Positions 1 through 9,438 are shown, counted from the first letter of the stretch. The stretch: 64,000 nucleotides of DNA from Hyphomicrobiales bacterium (GCA_900468805.1 UEIF01000002.1:1-64000); one strand, 5' to 3'. Notes: generated by a model from the sequence alone, not told the origin. Program-made: numbers and translations.

Positions 1-293
1 GCCCGAACTCCTACTACTCGTCTGCTGAATGGGTAGTTGCTGCCGAATACGCCATCAAGGCAACGGACAAGCTGAAGATCACTCCGGCTGTTCAGTACTA
101 CGGTAACTACTTCGGCGGCAGCAAGAACGTTCCGGAAGACTTCGACGGTCTCGGCGATGCCTGGAAGGCCGGCCTGACGGTTGACTACCAGATCGTTGAC
201 AACTTCTACGCCAAGGCTTCGGTACAGTGGCTGGATCCGGAAGATAAGGACGACGTCACGACCGGTTACTTCCGCCTGCAGCGCTCGTTCTAA
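1..293 (+). CDS. Porin, C-terminal fragment (cut by window edge)
   Basis: Open frame running in from the left edge (first whole codon at base 3) to TAA at 291-293; about 96 residues are visible. It alternates polar and hydrophobic residues as in outer-membrane beta strands, with aromatic-rich segments such as TPAVQYYGNYFGG and GLTVDYQIVDNFYAKASVQW, and it ends in phenylalanine (RLQRSF), the usual C-terminal signature for insertion by the BAM complex. This fits the alphaproteobacterial porin family (RopA/Omp2b type), which forms general diffusion pores. A strong terminator follows 26 bp downstream. The start and most of the gene lie outside the window, so the exact paralogue cannot be named. 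Confidence 0.85.
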   Translation, partial: PNSYYSSAEWVVAAEYAIKATDKLKITPAVQYYGNYFGGSKNVPEDFDGLGDAWKAGLTVDYQIVDNFYAKASVQWLDPEDKDDVTTGYFRLQRSF

Positions 294-318
294 TTCGAGT
301 TGACTTCGGTCATAGAGA

Positions 319-347
319 AGCCCGGCTTTTGAGCCGGGCTTTTTTTG
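319..347 (+). terminator. Rho-independent terminator after the porin gene
   Basis: Perfect GC-rich hairpin AGCCCGGC-TTTTGA-GCCGGGCT followed by an uninterrupted T run. It lies directly after the porin stop codon and before the convergent hydrolase gene, so it most likely ends the abundant porin mRNA. Confidence 0.9.
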
Positions 348-412
348 TTAATTACCACCTTCGAAGTGGCGGGTGGTGTTTTGATGTCGCCGCTAGGCGC
401 CATCACGAAAGC

Positions 413-1306
413 TCAGCTCAGCCTGCCGATAAATATCCTGATCGCCTCCGGAATGTCCCCGAGATGCAGAAGCGGCGCGTGACCTTGACCTTTTGCCGTG
501 ATCTGAACCATCCCCGGGTGCCGTTTCGTCATCTCCTCTGTTGTCTCTCGCGATAGCAGATTGGAGTTCTCTCCTCTGATCACCAGCAGCGGTGTGGAGC
601 GCAGCCTCTCGAATTGCGGCCAGATGTCGGGGAGGGGATTGTTGAAATCGATTGTTTTCAACTGCTGGGCAATCGCCGGGTCATAGTCGGCGAGAGGTAC
701 GCCATTCTGTTCTCGATAGATGGCGTGCGCCATGCTCTCCCAGTCGGTGGGATCGAGCGAGGAAAAGGCAGCGCCGTGATTCTCCTTGAGGATATCGATC
801 GCCTCACTCCAGCTTCGAGGTTTGCGGTCACGGTTGAGATAGTCCCTGATCGCCATCAGCCCGGCGGGCTCGATGACCGGGCCGATATCATTCAAGATGC
901 CGCCGGTGAGCAGTTCCGGCTTTATTGCCGCCAGCAGATGCAGAATCAGCCCGCCGCGCGAGGTCCCAATGAAGATGGCGTGGTCTATGCCGAACGCATC
1001 GCAGGCGGCAATCACATCGCCGCATTCGACAGCGAGATTGTAATTCGCCTTGTTATCATCCCGATCAGACAGGCCACGTCCGCGATAGTCCACTGCCATG
1101 ACACGCCGTGGGAAACCTGCGTCCCGCGACAGGATCAACGCGAGTTCGTGGAAATCGCGGGCATTGCGCGTAAGGCCCGGCAGGCAGACGACCGGCAACC
1201 GGTCGGTACTTTCACCGGTCGGCTGGTAGTTGCGGGCGTAAAGCCTGAGCCCATCGGTAGATTCAAAGAATTTTTCGGTAAACCCGTTGGTGACTGCGTT
1301 AGCCAT
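413..1306 (-). CDS. Alpha/beta hydrolase
   Basis: 297 aa. Alpha/beta-hydrolase fold protein: HG-like turn CLPGLTRNARDF near residue 41, the nucleophile elbow GTSRGG with Ser about 116, and a C-terminal histidine in GQGHAPLL near residue 276. The strand leading to the acid position reads VIRGENSNLLS, so the acid residue is not obvious. It has no signal peptide and is probably cytoplasmic. It lies 64 bp downstream of the lytic transglycosylase gene on the same strand, so the two may be co-transcribed. The substrate cannot be deduced; the family includes esterases, epoxide hydrolases and lactonases. Confidence 0.85.
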   Translation of the reverse strand: MANAVTNGFTEKFFESTDGLRLYARNYQPTGESTDRLPVVCLPGLTRNARDFHELALILSRDAGFPRRVMAVDYRGRGLSDRDDNKANYNLAVECGDVIAACDAFGIDHAIFIGTSRGGLILHLLAAIKPELLTGGILNDIGPVIEPAGLMAIRDYLNRDRKPRSWSEAIDILKENHGAAFSSLDPTDWESMAHAIYREQNGVPLADYDPAIAQQLKTIDFNNPLPDIWPQFERLRSTPLLVIRGENSNLLSRETTEEMTKRHPGMVQITAKGQGHAPLLHLGDIPEAIRIFIGRLS

Positions 1307-1370
1307 GACATCTCCATCCGGTCTTCTGAACCGAGATGTAGCGTGCTTTCAACGTGGCTACTAGGCGAGC

Positions 1371-3449
1371 TTAGGTCGCGCCGCGACCGCCGATGAGGTC
1401 GCGCTCGATATCAGGGGACTGACCCAGTCGAGCCTTATAGACCTCGTAATTCTCCATCACCCTCTGCACGTAGTTGCGCGTTTCGGGGAAGGGGATGCGC
1501 TCGATCCAGTCGACGATCTCGTCGACCGGTTTGCCGCGCGGATCGCCATAGCGGCCGATCCATTCCGGCACGCGCTTCGGTCCGGCATTATAGGCGATGA
1601 AGGTCAGGATATAGGAGCCGCCGAAAGCTTCGATCTGCTCGCCGAGATAATGCGCGCCGAGCGTCGCGTTGTAGCCGGCATCGGCTGTGAGCTTGTCTTT
1701 GGAATAGGTGATGCTGTGCCGCTTGGCGACGGCCTGGGCCGTCCCAGGCAGAAGTTGCAGCAGACCGCGGGCATTGGCTGCGGAAACGGCCGCCGGGTTG
1801 AAAGCGCTTTCCTGCCGGGCGATCGCATAGGCGAGCGCCTTGCCCGAGCCGGAAATATTGGCGTTGGCGGGAATGACGCCGACCGGGAAGGCCAGCGCCG
1901 CGACATCGATGCCTCGCCCATAGGCGATCTTGCCGATCTGCAGCGAAAGATGATGGTCTCCCGCCTGCTCGGCCCTGGCCGTCAGGATCGCGAGCTCCCC
2001 GGGGCTCTGCAGCTGGTCGGCAAGGGCCAGGTAAATCGCTGCCGCACGCCAGCCATGACCTGCGGTCTCCAGCCGTCCGATCGCCTGCACGGCTTCGCGT
2101 TGCTGGAGATTCTGGCGGTCGGCTGGTGTCGGCGACGGATAGGTGACGTTCAAGGTCTTCCGCCCAAGCCGCTCAGCTGCCAGCTGCCCGTAGAATGTGC
2201 CCGGAAAATTCGCGGCCTTGGCGAAAAACTCGCTGGCCTTGCCCGGGCCGCCGGCTTCCGCTGAACGCCCGAGCCAATACCAGGCGCGAGAAACAGAGAG
2301 CGGGCCGTTCGAAACCTGCAGGATCTTGCGGAAATGTGTCTCGGCCGTCGTCGGGTCCTGCAATCCGCGCAGCGCATACCAGCCGGCATGGAACTGCGCT
2401 TCGACGATATCGGTCGGCACCGTCGCAACGGAGGCGGCAACGATCTGGTAGGCTGTCTTGAACTGGCCCTGGTCGACGAGACCGCGGCTGACGATCCGCT
2501 GCTCGTTCCACCATTCGCCCGAATTCATCAGTTCAGTCCGGTCGCGCGGTATCTGCTGCAGCAGTTTGGCGGCGTCGAGATACTTGTCCTGCTTGCGCAG
2601 ATATTCGATGCGCGCGAACAGAAAGCCGGGATCGCTGCGCCATTTTGCGTCGATCGCGGTCAGCAATGCGCCGGCATTGCCCGCATTGTTGTCGACGGCA
2701 GCCCATGCCTTGTAGAGCGATTGCGCCTGGCCCATGTCGCCGAAGCGCTTGGCCTGTGCCACGCGGCCGCGATACATCAGGTAGTCCATCCGCGTCTTGT
2801 GGTCGGCAGCGGTCAGCACGCCGGCAAATTCGGCCAGGATTTTGTCTTCGGTCGCCTTGTCGAGCGCCTGTCCGCGCCAGATCTTGCCGATATATTTCGC
2901 CGCCTGCGCAGATTTGCCGGTTGCTACAAGCGCGCGCGACATGATGATCGCACCCTGCCACGTCTCGGGCGCGGTATCGCCGAAGGCGTTCAGCACGGCA
3001 GCAGGAGCGGGATTCTCGTCATAGAGCGCGCGCTCGGAATTACCGCGGAGCCGCTCGAGACCCGGCCAACCCTTCAGCTCGTCCGAAGCACTGGCGATCT
3101 CATAGGAGGGAACGCCCTTCAGGCCGGAAGTCGCGATTGCCCAAGTCAGGATATGGCGGTCGAGTGTTCCTGCCGCCATCGTATTGCGGATGGCGAGCGC
3201 CTGCTGCGGATCCTTGTTGGAGAGCGCATCGAGACCCGCCTTCAGATCGCTGCTGACAGGCGCGATCGCCGAATTACGCGGAATGGCGCCGGTCGTAATC
3301 GCCTCGGGGAAGGATGATGTCTCCGGCACGAAGCCCAGCGGCTTGACGGCCGGCGCGGGGGCGCCCTCGCCGGGGAGCGGCGATGCGGCGCTGCCCCAGG
3401 CCGCGGCCACCAGGCCGAAGGCGGACAGGATCAGAACGGCTCTCTTCAT
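1371..3449 (-). CDS. Lytic murein transglycosylase (Slt70-like, SLT domain)
   Basis: 692 aa from the chosen ATG. Begins with a signal peptide (MKRAVLILSAFGLVAAAWGSA), followed by a long alpha-helical region like the superhelical U and L domains of soluble lytic transglycosylases. The C-terminal SLT domain has the catalytic glutamate in ARQESAFNP (about residue 547), then GLLQLLPGTA and IAYNAGPKRV. It should cleave the MurNAc-GlcNAc bond of peptidoglycan in the periplasm, giving anhydromuropeptides. The frame could start up to 16 codons upstream, but starting at MKRAV places the signal peptide at the N-terminus; no start has a strong Shine-Dalgarno sequence. Confidence 0.92.
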   Translation of the reverse strand: MKRAVLILSAFGLVAAAWGSAASPLPGEGAPAPAVKPLGFVPETSSFPEAITTGAIPRNSAIAPVSSDLKAGLDALSNKDPQQALAIRNTMAAGTLDRHILTWAIATSGLKGVPSYEIASASDELKGWPGLERLRGNSERALYDENPAPAAVLNAFGDTAPETWQGAIIMSRALVATGKSAQAAKYIGKIWRGQALDKATEDKILAEFAGVLTAADHKTRMDYLMYRGRVAQAKRFGDMGQAQSLYKAWAAVDNNAGNAGALLTAIDAKWRSDPGFLFARIEYLRKQDKYLDAAKLLQQIPRDRTELMNSGEWWNEQRIVSRGLVDQGQFKTAYQIVAASVATVPTDIVEAQFHAGWYALRGLQDPTTAETHFRKILQVSNGPLSVSRAWYWLGRSAEAGGPGKASEFFAKAANFPGTFYGQLAAERLGRKTLNVTYPSPTPADRQNLQQREAVQAIGRLETAGHGWRAAAIYLALADQLQSPGELAILTARAEQAGDHHLSLQIGKIAYGRGIDVAALAFPVGVIPANANISGSGKALAYAIARQESAFNPAAVSAANARGLLQLLPGTAQAVAKRHSITYSKDKLTADAGYNATLGAHYLGEQIEAFGGSYILTFIAYNAGPKRVPEWIGRYGDPRGKPVDEIVDWIERIPFPETRNYVQRVMENYEVYKARLGQSPDIERDLIGGRGAT

Positions 3450-3664
3450 CCGTATGACTCGCAACGAAAACATGCCCTTCCATTTGGCTGGAGGCATCTT
3501 AACGAAACCTTACCATAACAGGTAAAATTCATTCACATTTGCTATCGGAATTTGCCCTATCCGACTTATGCGCGCTTGTCGCAGCCATTTTGCCGCTCTA
3601 TGGTGCGCAACTCTTATTCATGGAATGCGGCTGAAGCAAGGATATCGGCCGTGAGGAGCTTTGC

Positions 3665-4549
3665 ATGTTCAATGGGTCCATCCCCGCGCTCGTAACCCCC
3701 TTCACCGATGCCGGACTGATCGACGAAGACAGCTTCGCCGCTCATGTCGCGTGGCAGATCGGGGAGGGCAGCAAGGGCCTCGTTCCGGTCGGCACGACCG
3801 GTGAGTCGCCGACGCTGTCGCATGCCGAGCACAAACGGGTGGTGGAACTCTGCATCGAAGTTGCGGGCAAACGCGTGCCTGTCATGGCCGGCGCCGGCTC
3901 GAACAATACGCGCGAAGCGATCGAGCTTGCCCAGCATGCCGAGAAGGTCGGCGCCGACGCGGTGCTCGTCGTCACGCCCTATTACAACAAGCCGACTCAA
4001 AAGGGCCTGATCGCCCATTATTCGGCGATCGCCGAAGCCGTTGACCTGCCGATCTACATCTACAACATCCCCGGCCGCTCGGTGGTCGACATGACGCCGG
4101 AGACGATGGGGGCGCTTGCCAAAACCCATAGGAACATCGTCGGCGTCAAGGATGCGACGGGTAAGATCGAGCGCGTCTCCGAGCAGCGCATCACCTGCGG
4201 TAAGGAGTTCCGTCAGCTTTCCGGCGAGGATGCGACCGCTCTCGGCTTCAACGCTCATGGCGGCGTCGGCTGTATCTCCGTCACAGCCAATATCGCGCCG
4301 CGCCTCTGCGCAGAGTTCCAGGCAGCGACGATTGCAGGTGACTATGCCAAGGCGCTGGAGCTGCAGGACCGGCTGATGCCGCTGCACAAGGCTGTCTTCA
4401 TGGAGCCGGGCGTCTGTGGCGCGAAATACGGCCTCGCGAAGCTCGGCCGTATGAGCCGCACTGTTCGCTCTCCGCTGATGTCCTCGCTGGAACCCTCGAC
4501 GGAGGCGGCGATCGATGCTGCCATGCGTCACGCCGGTCTGCTCAACTGA
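3665..4549 (+). CDS. dapA: 4-hydroxy-tetrahydrodipicolinate synthase
   Basis: 294 aa, full length for DapA. It condenses pyruvate with aspartate semialdehyde, the first committed step toward diaminopimelate and lysine. Visible active-site elements are the Thr pair in PVGTTGES (44-45), Tyr133 and Arg138 in YIYNIPGRS, and the Schiff-base Lys162 in GVKDATG. The start is set by GAGGAG a few bases upstream of ATG. smpB follows about 100 bp downstream on the same strand, a common rhizobial order. A long antisense reading frame covers the gene but is a codon-bias shadow. Confidence 0.97.
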   Translation: MFNGSIPALVTPFTDAGLIDEDSFAAHVAWQIGEGSKGLVPVGTTGESPTLSHAEHKRVVELCIEVAGKRVPVMAGAGSNNTREAIELAQHAEKVGADAVLVVTPYYNKPTQKGLIAHYSAIAEAVDLPIYIYNIPGRSVVDMTPETMGALAKTHRNIVGVKDATGKIERVSEQRITCGKEFRQLSGEDATALGFNAHGGVGCISVTANIAPRLCAEFQAATIAGDYAKALELQDRLMPLHKAVFMEPGVCGAKYGLAKLGRMSRTVRSPLMSSLEPSTEAAIDAAMRHAGLLN

Positions 4550-4650
4550 GGCTGCAAACCGGCCTGTCTTCACAAGACCGGGCCGCTCTCTTACATAGAT
4601 GACAGGAAATGAGGGCGCGGCATTCGCGCCCCTCAAATGGAATTATCGTT

Positions 4651-5130
4651 ATGGCCCCCAAAGGCAGCCAGCGTATCGTGAAGAAGGTCGTTGCGGAAAA
4701 CCGCAAGGCTCGCTTCAACTACGAGATCATCGATACCTATGAGGCGGGCTTGGTGCTGATGGGCACCGAGGTCAAGTCATTGCGCGAAGGTAAGGCAAAT
4801 ATCGCCGAATCCTACGCTTCCGACGAGGATGGCGAGATCTGGCTGATAAATTCCTATCTGCCGGAATATCTGCAGGCGAACCGCTTCAACCATGAGCCGC
4901 GTCGTCGCCGCAAGCTGCTCTTGTCCGGGCGTGAGATCAACCGTTTGCGCGCGGGTATCAATCGCGAAGGCATGACGCTGATCCCGATGAAGATCTACTT
5001 CAACGATCAAGGCCGCGCCAAGATCGAGCTGGCGCTCGCGAAGGGCAAGAAGCTGCATGACAAGCGCGAGTCCGAGAAGGAGCGCGATTGGAACAGGCAA
5101 AAGAGCCGTCTGTTGAAAGACAACGGCTGA
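4651..5130 (+). CDS. smpB: SsrA (tmRNA)-binding protein SmpB
   Basis: 159 aa starting [20 protein letters not shown]. SmpB binds tmRNA and delivers it to stalled ribosomes for trans-translation. Family hallmarks are [32 protein letters not shown] and the basic C-terminal tail with [10 protein letters not shown] and a terminal RQKSRLLK segment that enters the mRNA channel. The reading frame stays open 14 codons upstream, but homology begins at the chosen ATG. It follows dapA; the tmRNA gene itself is not in the window. Confidence 0.96.
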   Translation: MAPKGSQRIVKKVVAENRKARFNYEIIDTYEAGLVLMGTEVKSLREGKANIAESYASDEDGEIWLINSYLPEYLQANRFNHEPRRRRKLLLSGREINRLRAGINREGMTLIPMKIYFNDQGRAKIELALAKGKKLHDKRESEKERDWNRQKSRLLKDNG

Positions 5131-5168
5131 TCATTTGCCTGCGGCATTCTGCAATTCGTGAATGAAGG

Positions 5169-5280
5169 TTAAAGCATGTCGCGCAAAAGTGTGCAGCGGT
5201 TTTGAGCTAACGATATGCGAAAACGAAAGACTAAAGCGTGGCAAGCGAATCCTAGAGATCGCGACGCGCTTTAGTCTTCG
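5169..5280. repeat. RIME1-like intergenic mosaic repeat, copy 1
   Basis: About 110 bp beginning TTAAAGCATGTCGCGCAAAA and ending CGCGCTTTAGTC. Two palindromic units are visible: GCATGTCGCGCAAAA...TTTTG...GATATGC, and CGAAAGACTAAAGCG paired with CGCTTTAGTCTTCG. The second arm runs into the 3' end of the convergent NYN gene and carries its stop codon and last two codons. Two related copies start at 12984 and 13941. The layout matches what is known of rhizobial RIME1 elements; the name is from memory, not from a database search. Confidence 0.75.
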
Positions 5281-5852
5281 AAATCGCTGGCCGGCGCCAC
5301 TTCGGCGGGACGCGGAGGACGTTCGGAAGGATCACGGCCGATCTCGGCTTTCAGCGACAGAAGATCGATAAAGTGGTCGGCCTGACGACGAAGGTCGTCT
5401 GCGATCATTGGCGGCTGGGTCGACATGGTCGAAATGACCGAAACCTTGCGTCCCTTGCGTTGCAGCGCTTCGACCAGATTGGTGAAATCGCCGTCGCCGG
5501 AGAAGATGACGAGGTGGTCGACCGTTTCGGACTGTTCCATGGCATCGATCGCGAGCTCGATATCCATGTTGCCCTTGATCTTGCGACGTCCCATCGAGTC
5601 GGTAAACTCCTTGGCGGGCTTGGTCACTACCTTGTAGCCGTTATAATCGAGCCAATCGATCAGTGGACGGATCGAGGAATATTCCTGGTCTTCGATCAGC
5701 GCGGTATAGTAGTAAGCACGCAGCAGATATCCACGTTTCTGAAATGCTTTCAATAGCTTGCGGTAATCGATATCGAAGCCGAGACTCTTGGATGCAGCGT
5801 AAAGATTGGCGCCGTCTATGAATAGTGCAATTTTCTCGCGTGGGTCAAACAT
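5271..5852 (-). CDS. NYN-domain protein (LabA/DUF88 family, putative RNase)
   Basis: 193 aa. PIN-like NYN fold: FIDGANLYAA with Asp13, acidic residues Asp97 and Asp103 in KGNMDIELAIDAM, and SGDGDFTNLV (118-127). These are the metal-binding positions of the family, which suggests metal-dependent RNase activity; substrates are unknown for this clade. The C-terminal 25 residues are Pro/Glu rich and probably disordered. The last codons (Glu-Asp-stop) lie inside the arm of a RIME-like palindrome, so the repeat may have set the present C-terminus. Confidence 0.88.
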   Translation of the reverse strand: MFDPREKIALFIDGANLYAASKSLGFDIDYRKLLKAFQKRGYLLRAYYYTALIEDQEYSSIRPLIDWLDYNGYKVVTKPAKEFTDSMGRRKIKGNMDIELAIDAMEQSETVDHLVIFSGDGDFTNLVEALQRKGRKVSVISTMSTQPPMIADDLRRQADHFIDLLSLKAEIGRDPSERPPRPAEVAPASDFED

Positions 5853-6149
5853 CGCTTACCAATCCAAAGAGAGTAATCGAAATCCATAAGCCACCAAGGC
5901 CAATAAAAACAGCGGCTTGTGGATGTGGCGTAGAGCTGTTTCATACTTTATGAATTATTCATATATGAAAGATTTAGGGCACGATTCGCGATATTCCAAG
6001 CAACCCCCGGTGGAAATGTCATATTGTGCATGGAAATTTGGACCGGCTACGGATAAAGGCGAGGGGACCCTAACGAAAAACTTGAATTTGCCCGGTTTTA
6101 ATTGTATCGGGCGTTTTAATCCTGAAAAGACGACCGCAAAGGACAGGCA

Positions 6150-6554
6150 ATGGCCCGTGTCACAGTAGAAGATTGCATTGACAAGGTGGAGAACCGCTTC
6201 GAGCTGGTTCTGCTCGCCAGCCACCGCGCCCGGCTGATTTCCCAGGGTGCATCGATCACGATCGATCGCGACAACGACAAGAATCCGGTTGTGGCTCTGC
6301 GCGAAATCGCTGATGAGACCTTGTCGCCCGATGATCTGAAGGAAGACCTGATCCACTCGCTGCAGAAGCATGTGGAAGTGGACGAGCCGGAGCCCGATCC
6401 GGCAAGCCTGATCGCAGCCGGTACGACGGCCGCCGCCGATGGCGAAGAGCAGGACGATGTGCCGGAAACGATCACCTTCGACCAGATGTCGGAAGAAGAG
6501 CTTCTGGCCGGCATCGAAGGCCTCGTCCCGCCGGAAAAGAGCGACGATTACTAA
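6150..6554 (+). CDS. rpoZ: DNA-directed RNA polymerase omega subunit
   Basis: 134 aa. The N-terminus [20 protein letters not shown] and the segment [12 protein letters not shown] are diagnostic for omega, which chaperones beta-prime and helps form one ppGpp site on RNA polymerase. After the conserved core of about 75 residues comes an acidic tail rich in Glu, Asp and Ala, usual in alphaproteobacteria. rsh, which makes and degrades ppGpp, is the next gene, as in many proteobacteria. The preceding 297 bp separate it from the divergent NYN gene; no unambiguous promoter was identified there. Confidence 0.97.
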   Translation: MARVTVEDCIDKVENRFELVLLASHRARLISQGASITIDRDNDKNPVVALREIADETLSPDDLKEDLIHSLQKHVEVDEPEPDPASLIAAGTTAAADGEEQDDVPETITFDQMSEEELLAGIEGLVPPEKSDDY

Positions 6555-6663
6555 GCGCGTCCCTGGCCTCTGAACGGCCGGGGCTTCCTGCGCGGCAAAA
6601 GATCGACGATTACCAATCATCAATCTTGCGCCTGTAAGGCTTAGGCATAATATTGCCCATGTG

Positions 6664-6698
6664 TGCGCCAGTCTGCGATTGGCGCCCTTTTATTTTAT
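6664..6698 (+). promoter_or_regulatory. Terminator-like hairpin in the rsh leader
   Basis: Stem GCGCCA (6665-6670) / TGGCGC (6680-6685) with a 9-nt loop, followed by CCTTTTATTTTATT. It sits in the rpoZ-rsh gap, about 16 bp before the rsh start codon and partly next to its GGAG. It could attenuate read-through from rpoZ or block ribosome access. This is a prediction from sequence only. Confidence 0.4.
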
Positions 6699-6713
6699 TG
6701 GAGTGGCTTTGGA

Positions 6714-8948
6714 ATGATGCGGCAGTACGAGCTCGTCGAGCGGGTTCAGAAATACAAGCCCGATGCCAACGAAGCTCTGCTGAACAAAGCCTATGTCTAT
6801 GCCATGCAGAAGCATGGGCAGCAGAAGCGGGCGAGCGGCGATCCCTATATCTCGCATCCGCTCGAAGTGGCCGCCATCCTGACCGACATGCATCTCGATG
6901 AATCGACGATTGCAGTCGCCCTCCTGCATGACACGATCGAGGATACCACGGCGACTCGCGCCGAGATCGACGAACTCTTCGGCGAGGATATCGGCCGCCT
7001 GGTCGAAGGTCTGACGAAGATCAAGAAGCTCGACCTCGTGACCAAGAAGGCCAAGCAGGCGGAAAATCTGCGTAAGCTGTTGCTTGCCATTTCCGATGAC
7101 GTGCGTGTCCTGCTGGTCAAGCTTGCCGACCGCCTCCACAACATGCGCACCCTCGACCATATGTCGCAGGAAAAGCGCGCCCGCATTTCCGAAGAGACGA
7201 TGGAAATCTATGCGCCGCTTGCCGGCCGCATGGGCATGCAGGACATGCGCGAGGAACTGGAGGAGCTGTCCTTCCGGCACATGAACCCGGAGGCTTACGA
7301 GACCGTCACCAAGCGCCTCGAGGAATTGTCGAAGCGCAATGAAGGGCTGGTCAAGAAGATCGAAGCCGAACTGCGCGACCTCCTGATTGCGAGCGGGCTG
7401 ACGGCTGCCTATGTCAAGGGCCGGCAGAAGAAACCCTATTCGGTGTTCCGCAAGATGCAGTCGAAGTCGCTCTCCTTCGAGCAGCTTTCGGATGTCTACG
7501 GTTTCCGCATCATCGTCGAGGATATCCCCTCCTGCTACCGGGCGCTCGGTATCGTCCATACGCGCTGGCGCGTCGTGCCCGGCCGCTTCAAGGACTACAT
7601 CTCGACGCCGAAGCAGAACGACTACCGGTCGCTGCACACGACGATCGTCGGCCCCTCGATGCAGCGTATCGAGCTGCAGATCCGCACCAAGCGCATGCAT
7701 GAGATCGCCGAGTTCGGCATCGCCGCCCATACGCTCTACAAGGACGGCGCCACCAATGCCGATGGCGATATCCTGTCGCGCGAAAGCAATGCCTATTCCT
7801 GGCTCAGGCATACGATCGAGGCGCTGGCGGAAGGCGACAGCCCTGAAGAGTTCCTCGAACATACCAAGCTCGAGCTGTTTCAGGACCAGGTTTTCTGTTT
7901 CACGCCCAAGGGCAAGCTGATCGCGCTGCCGCGCGGCGCAACGCCGATCGACTTCGCCTATGCCGTCCACACGAATATTGGCGACACGACTGTCGGCGCC
8001 AAGATCAACGGTCGCATCATGCCGCTCGTCACCCGCCTCAACAATGGCGATGAAGTGGAGATCATCCGCTCCGGCGTGCAGGTGCCGCCGGCCGCCTGGG
8101 AAGAGATTGTCGTGACGGGCAAGGCGCGCGCCGCGATCAGGCGCGCGACGCGCGTGGCGATCCGCAAACAATATGCCGGTCTTGGCCATCGCATCCTCGA
8201 GCGCACCTTCGAACGTGCCGGCAAGATTTTCTCGCGCGAAGCCATGAAGCCGGCCCTGCACCGTCTGGGGCAGAAGGACGTGGAAGATGCGATCGCCGCC
8301 GTTGGCCGCGGTGAGATGTCTTCGCTCGACGTGCTGCGCGCCGTCTATCCCGATCATCAGGACGAGCGTGTTACCGTCAAGCCGGCCGGCGATGAGGGCT
8401 GGTTCAACGTTCGCAGTGCCGCGGGCATGATCTTCAAGATCCCCGGCAAGACCAAGGCTGATCTCGCTGGCGAACGCGCCTCCACCGAGAGCGATCCCGA
8501 TATCGTGCCGATCCGTGGTCTCTCAGGCAATGTCGACGTCAAGTTCTCGCCGACCGGTGCCGTGCCAGGTGATCGCATCGTCGGCATCATGGATAAGGGC
8601 AAGGGCATCACCATCTATCCCATCCAGTCGCCGGCACTGCAGCGCTTCGACGATCAGCCGGACCGCTGGATCGACGTGCGCTGGGATCTGGACGAGGCCA
8701 ACAAGTCCCGCTTCATGGCCCGCATCATGGTCAACGCGCTGAACGAGCCCGGTACGCTCGCCAAGGTGGCACAGACTGTGGCAAGCCTCGACGTCAACAT
8801 TCGCATGCTGAATACGGTGCGTGCGGCAACAGACTTCACCGAAATGGTGCTGGAGGTGGAGGTCTGGGACCTGCGTCAGCTCAATCAGCTTCTTGCTCAA
8901 CTCAAGGATCTCGACTGCATTGCGACGATCCGCCGTCTCTATGAGTAA
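6714..8948 (+). CDS. rsh: Bifunctional (p)ppGpp synthetase/hydrolase
   Basis: 744 aa RelA/SpoT homologue. The N-terminal HD hydrolase domain has ISHPLEVA (His48), HDTIED (His72-Asp73) and LADRLHNMRTL (about 137-147), so hydrolase activity is expected. The synthetase domain follows (YSVFRKMQSK, DVYGFRIIV, then GRFKDYISTPKQNDYRSLH); the basic RFKD motif is typical of bifunctional enzymes rather than RelA-only synthetases. A TGS domain (VFCFTPKGKLIALPRGATPIDFAYAVH) and a C-terminal ACT domain complete the usual length. MMRQYELVERVQKY was chosen as the start; the frame is open 17 codons further. Rhizobia normally carry one such gene. Confidence 0.96.
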   Translation: MMRQYELVERVQKYKPDANEALLNKAYVYAMQKHGQQKRASGDPYISHPLEVAAILTDMHLDESTIAVALLHDTIEDTTATRAEIDELFGEDIGRLVEGLTKIKKLDLVTKKAKQAENLRKLLLAISDDVRVLLVKLADRLHNMRTLDHMSQEKRARISEETMEIYAPLAGRMGMQDMREELEELSFRHMNPEAYETVTKRLEELSKRNEGLVKKIEAELRDLLIASGLTAAYVKGRQKKPYSVFRKMQSKSLSFEQLSDVYGFRIIVEDIPSCYRALGIVHTRWRVVPGRFKDYISTPKQNDYRSLHTTIVGPSMQRIELQIRTKRMHEIAEFGIAAHTLYKDGATNADGDILSRESNAYSWLRHTIEALAEGDSPEEFLEHTKLELFQDQVFCFTPKGKLIALPRGATPIDFAYAVHTNIGDTTVGAKINGRIMPLVTRLNNGDEVEIIRSGVQVPPAAWEEIVVTGKARAAIRRATRVAIRKQYAGLGHRILERTFERAGKIFSREAMKPALHRLGQKDVEDAIAAVGRGEMSSLDVLRAVYPDHQDERVTVKPAGDEGWFNVRSAAGMIFKIPGKTKADLAGERASTESDPDIVPIRGLSGNVDVKFSPTGAVPGDRIVGIMDKGKGITIYPIQSPALQRFDDQPDRWIDVRWDLDEANKSRFMARIMVNALNEPGTLAKVAQTVASLDVNIRMLNTVRAATDFTEMVLEVEVWDLRQLNQLLAQLKDLDCIATIRRLYE

Positions 8949-9035
8949 GATTTTGTTAAATTATTACCCTCGACAGAATTGCGGTTTGCACATTTTGTGA
9001 CCATTTAATGGTCTGATGGGCACATCGAAATGGCA

Positions 9036-9058
9036 AGCCATGCGCATTGCGCATGGCT
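9036..9058. repeat. Perfect 11-bp inverted repeat between rsh and the DUF3563-like gene
   Basis: AGCCATGCGCA, one T, TGCGCATGGCT. It lies 88 bp after the rsh stop and 86 bp before the next start. No T run follows, so it is not a classical intrinsic terminator; it could be a Rho-assisted terminator, a processing site, or part of a small RNA or leader. Confidence 0.6.
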
Positions 9059-9143
9059 GTGCTCAGGTTACAGTGGTGGTAATTAACCGTTGCGACGACT
9101 ATCTTCTGGTCATCAAGAAATGAAACGAAGATGAGGTAAAGCA

Positions 9144-9293
9144 ATGTTTGAACCGATCAGAAAGTTCGCCCGCGCTCTTCGCGCTCCGACCGCTCAGGAA
9201 CGTGAAATGGCATACCTTAATGGCTCGCATGACCGTATCGATCTTGAATATCGTCAGCGTCAGGTCGATCGCGGTATCTTCCGCAGCCGCTAA
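9144..9293 (+). CDS. Small DUF3563-like protein
   Basis: 49 aa, beginning MFEPIRKFARALRAPTAQ and ending GIFRSR. The segment AYLNGSHDRIDLEYRQRQVD follows the DUF3563 pattern (YL..S.D..DLE.R.R..), a family of very short proteins of unknown function. GAGGTAAAGCA provides a Shine-Dalgarno 8 bp before the ATG. The N-terminal half is basic and the C-terminal half is charged and probably helical; there is no membrane segment. It stands alone between rsh and a DUF2062 gene. Family assignment is by eye. Confidence 0.7.
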   Translation: MFEPIRKFARALRAPTAQEREMAYLNGSHDRIDLEYRQRQVDRGIFRSR

Positions 9294-9438
9294 TCGCTGA
9301 GATATACTTGACGCAAGGAAGGGGGCGTTATGCATGATCCACGCCCCTCGAAAGAAAAGAAGAATAGACGGCCTGTTTGTTAAGCGGTTCCATTTGCCGC
9401 TCTTGTCATGGTCATGTGCGCTGCACTAAATACCGGCC

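Noticed and set aside
3614..4636. 340-codon minus-strand frame over dapA
   Set aside because: dapA has all catalytic residues and a good Shine-Dalgarno; the antisense frame has no homology and lacks a supported start.
6690..8357. Long minus-strand open frame (555 codons) under rsh, and similar ones under acpS/lepB (10043-11362), era (12045-13214), the RND pump (30942-32261) and the GGDEF/EAL gene (18733-20193, plus strand)
   Set aside because: They oppose clearly conserved genes, have no recognisable domains and lack ribosome-binding sites; the high-GC codon bias of the true genes creates them.
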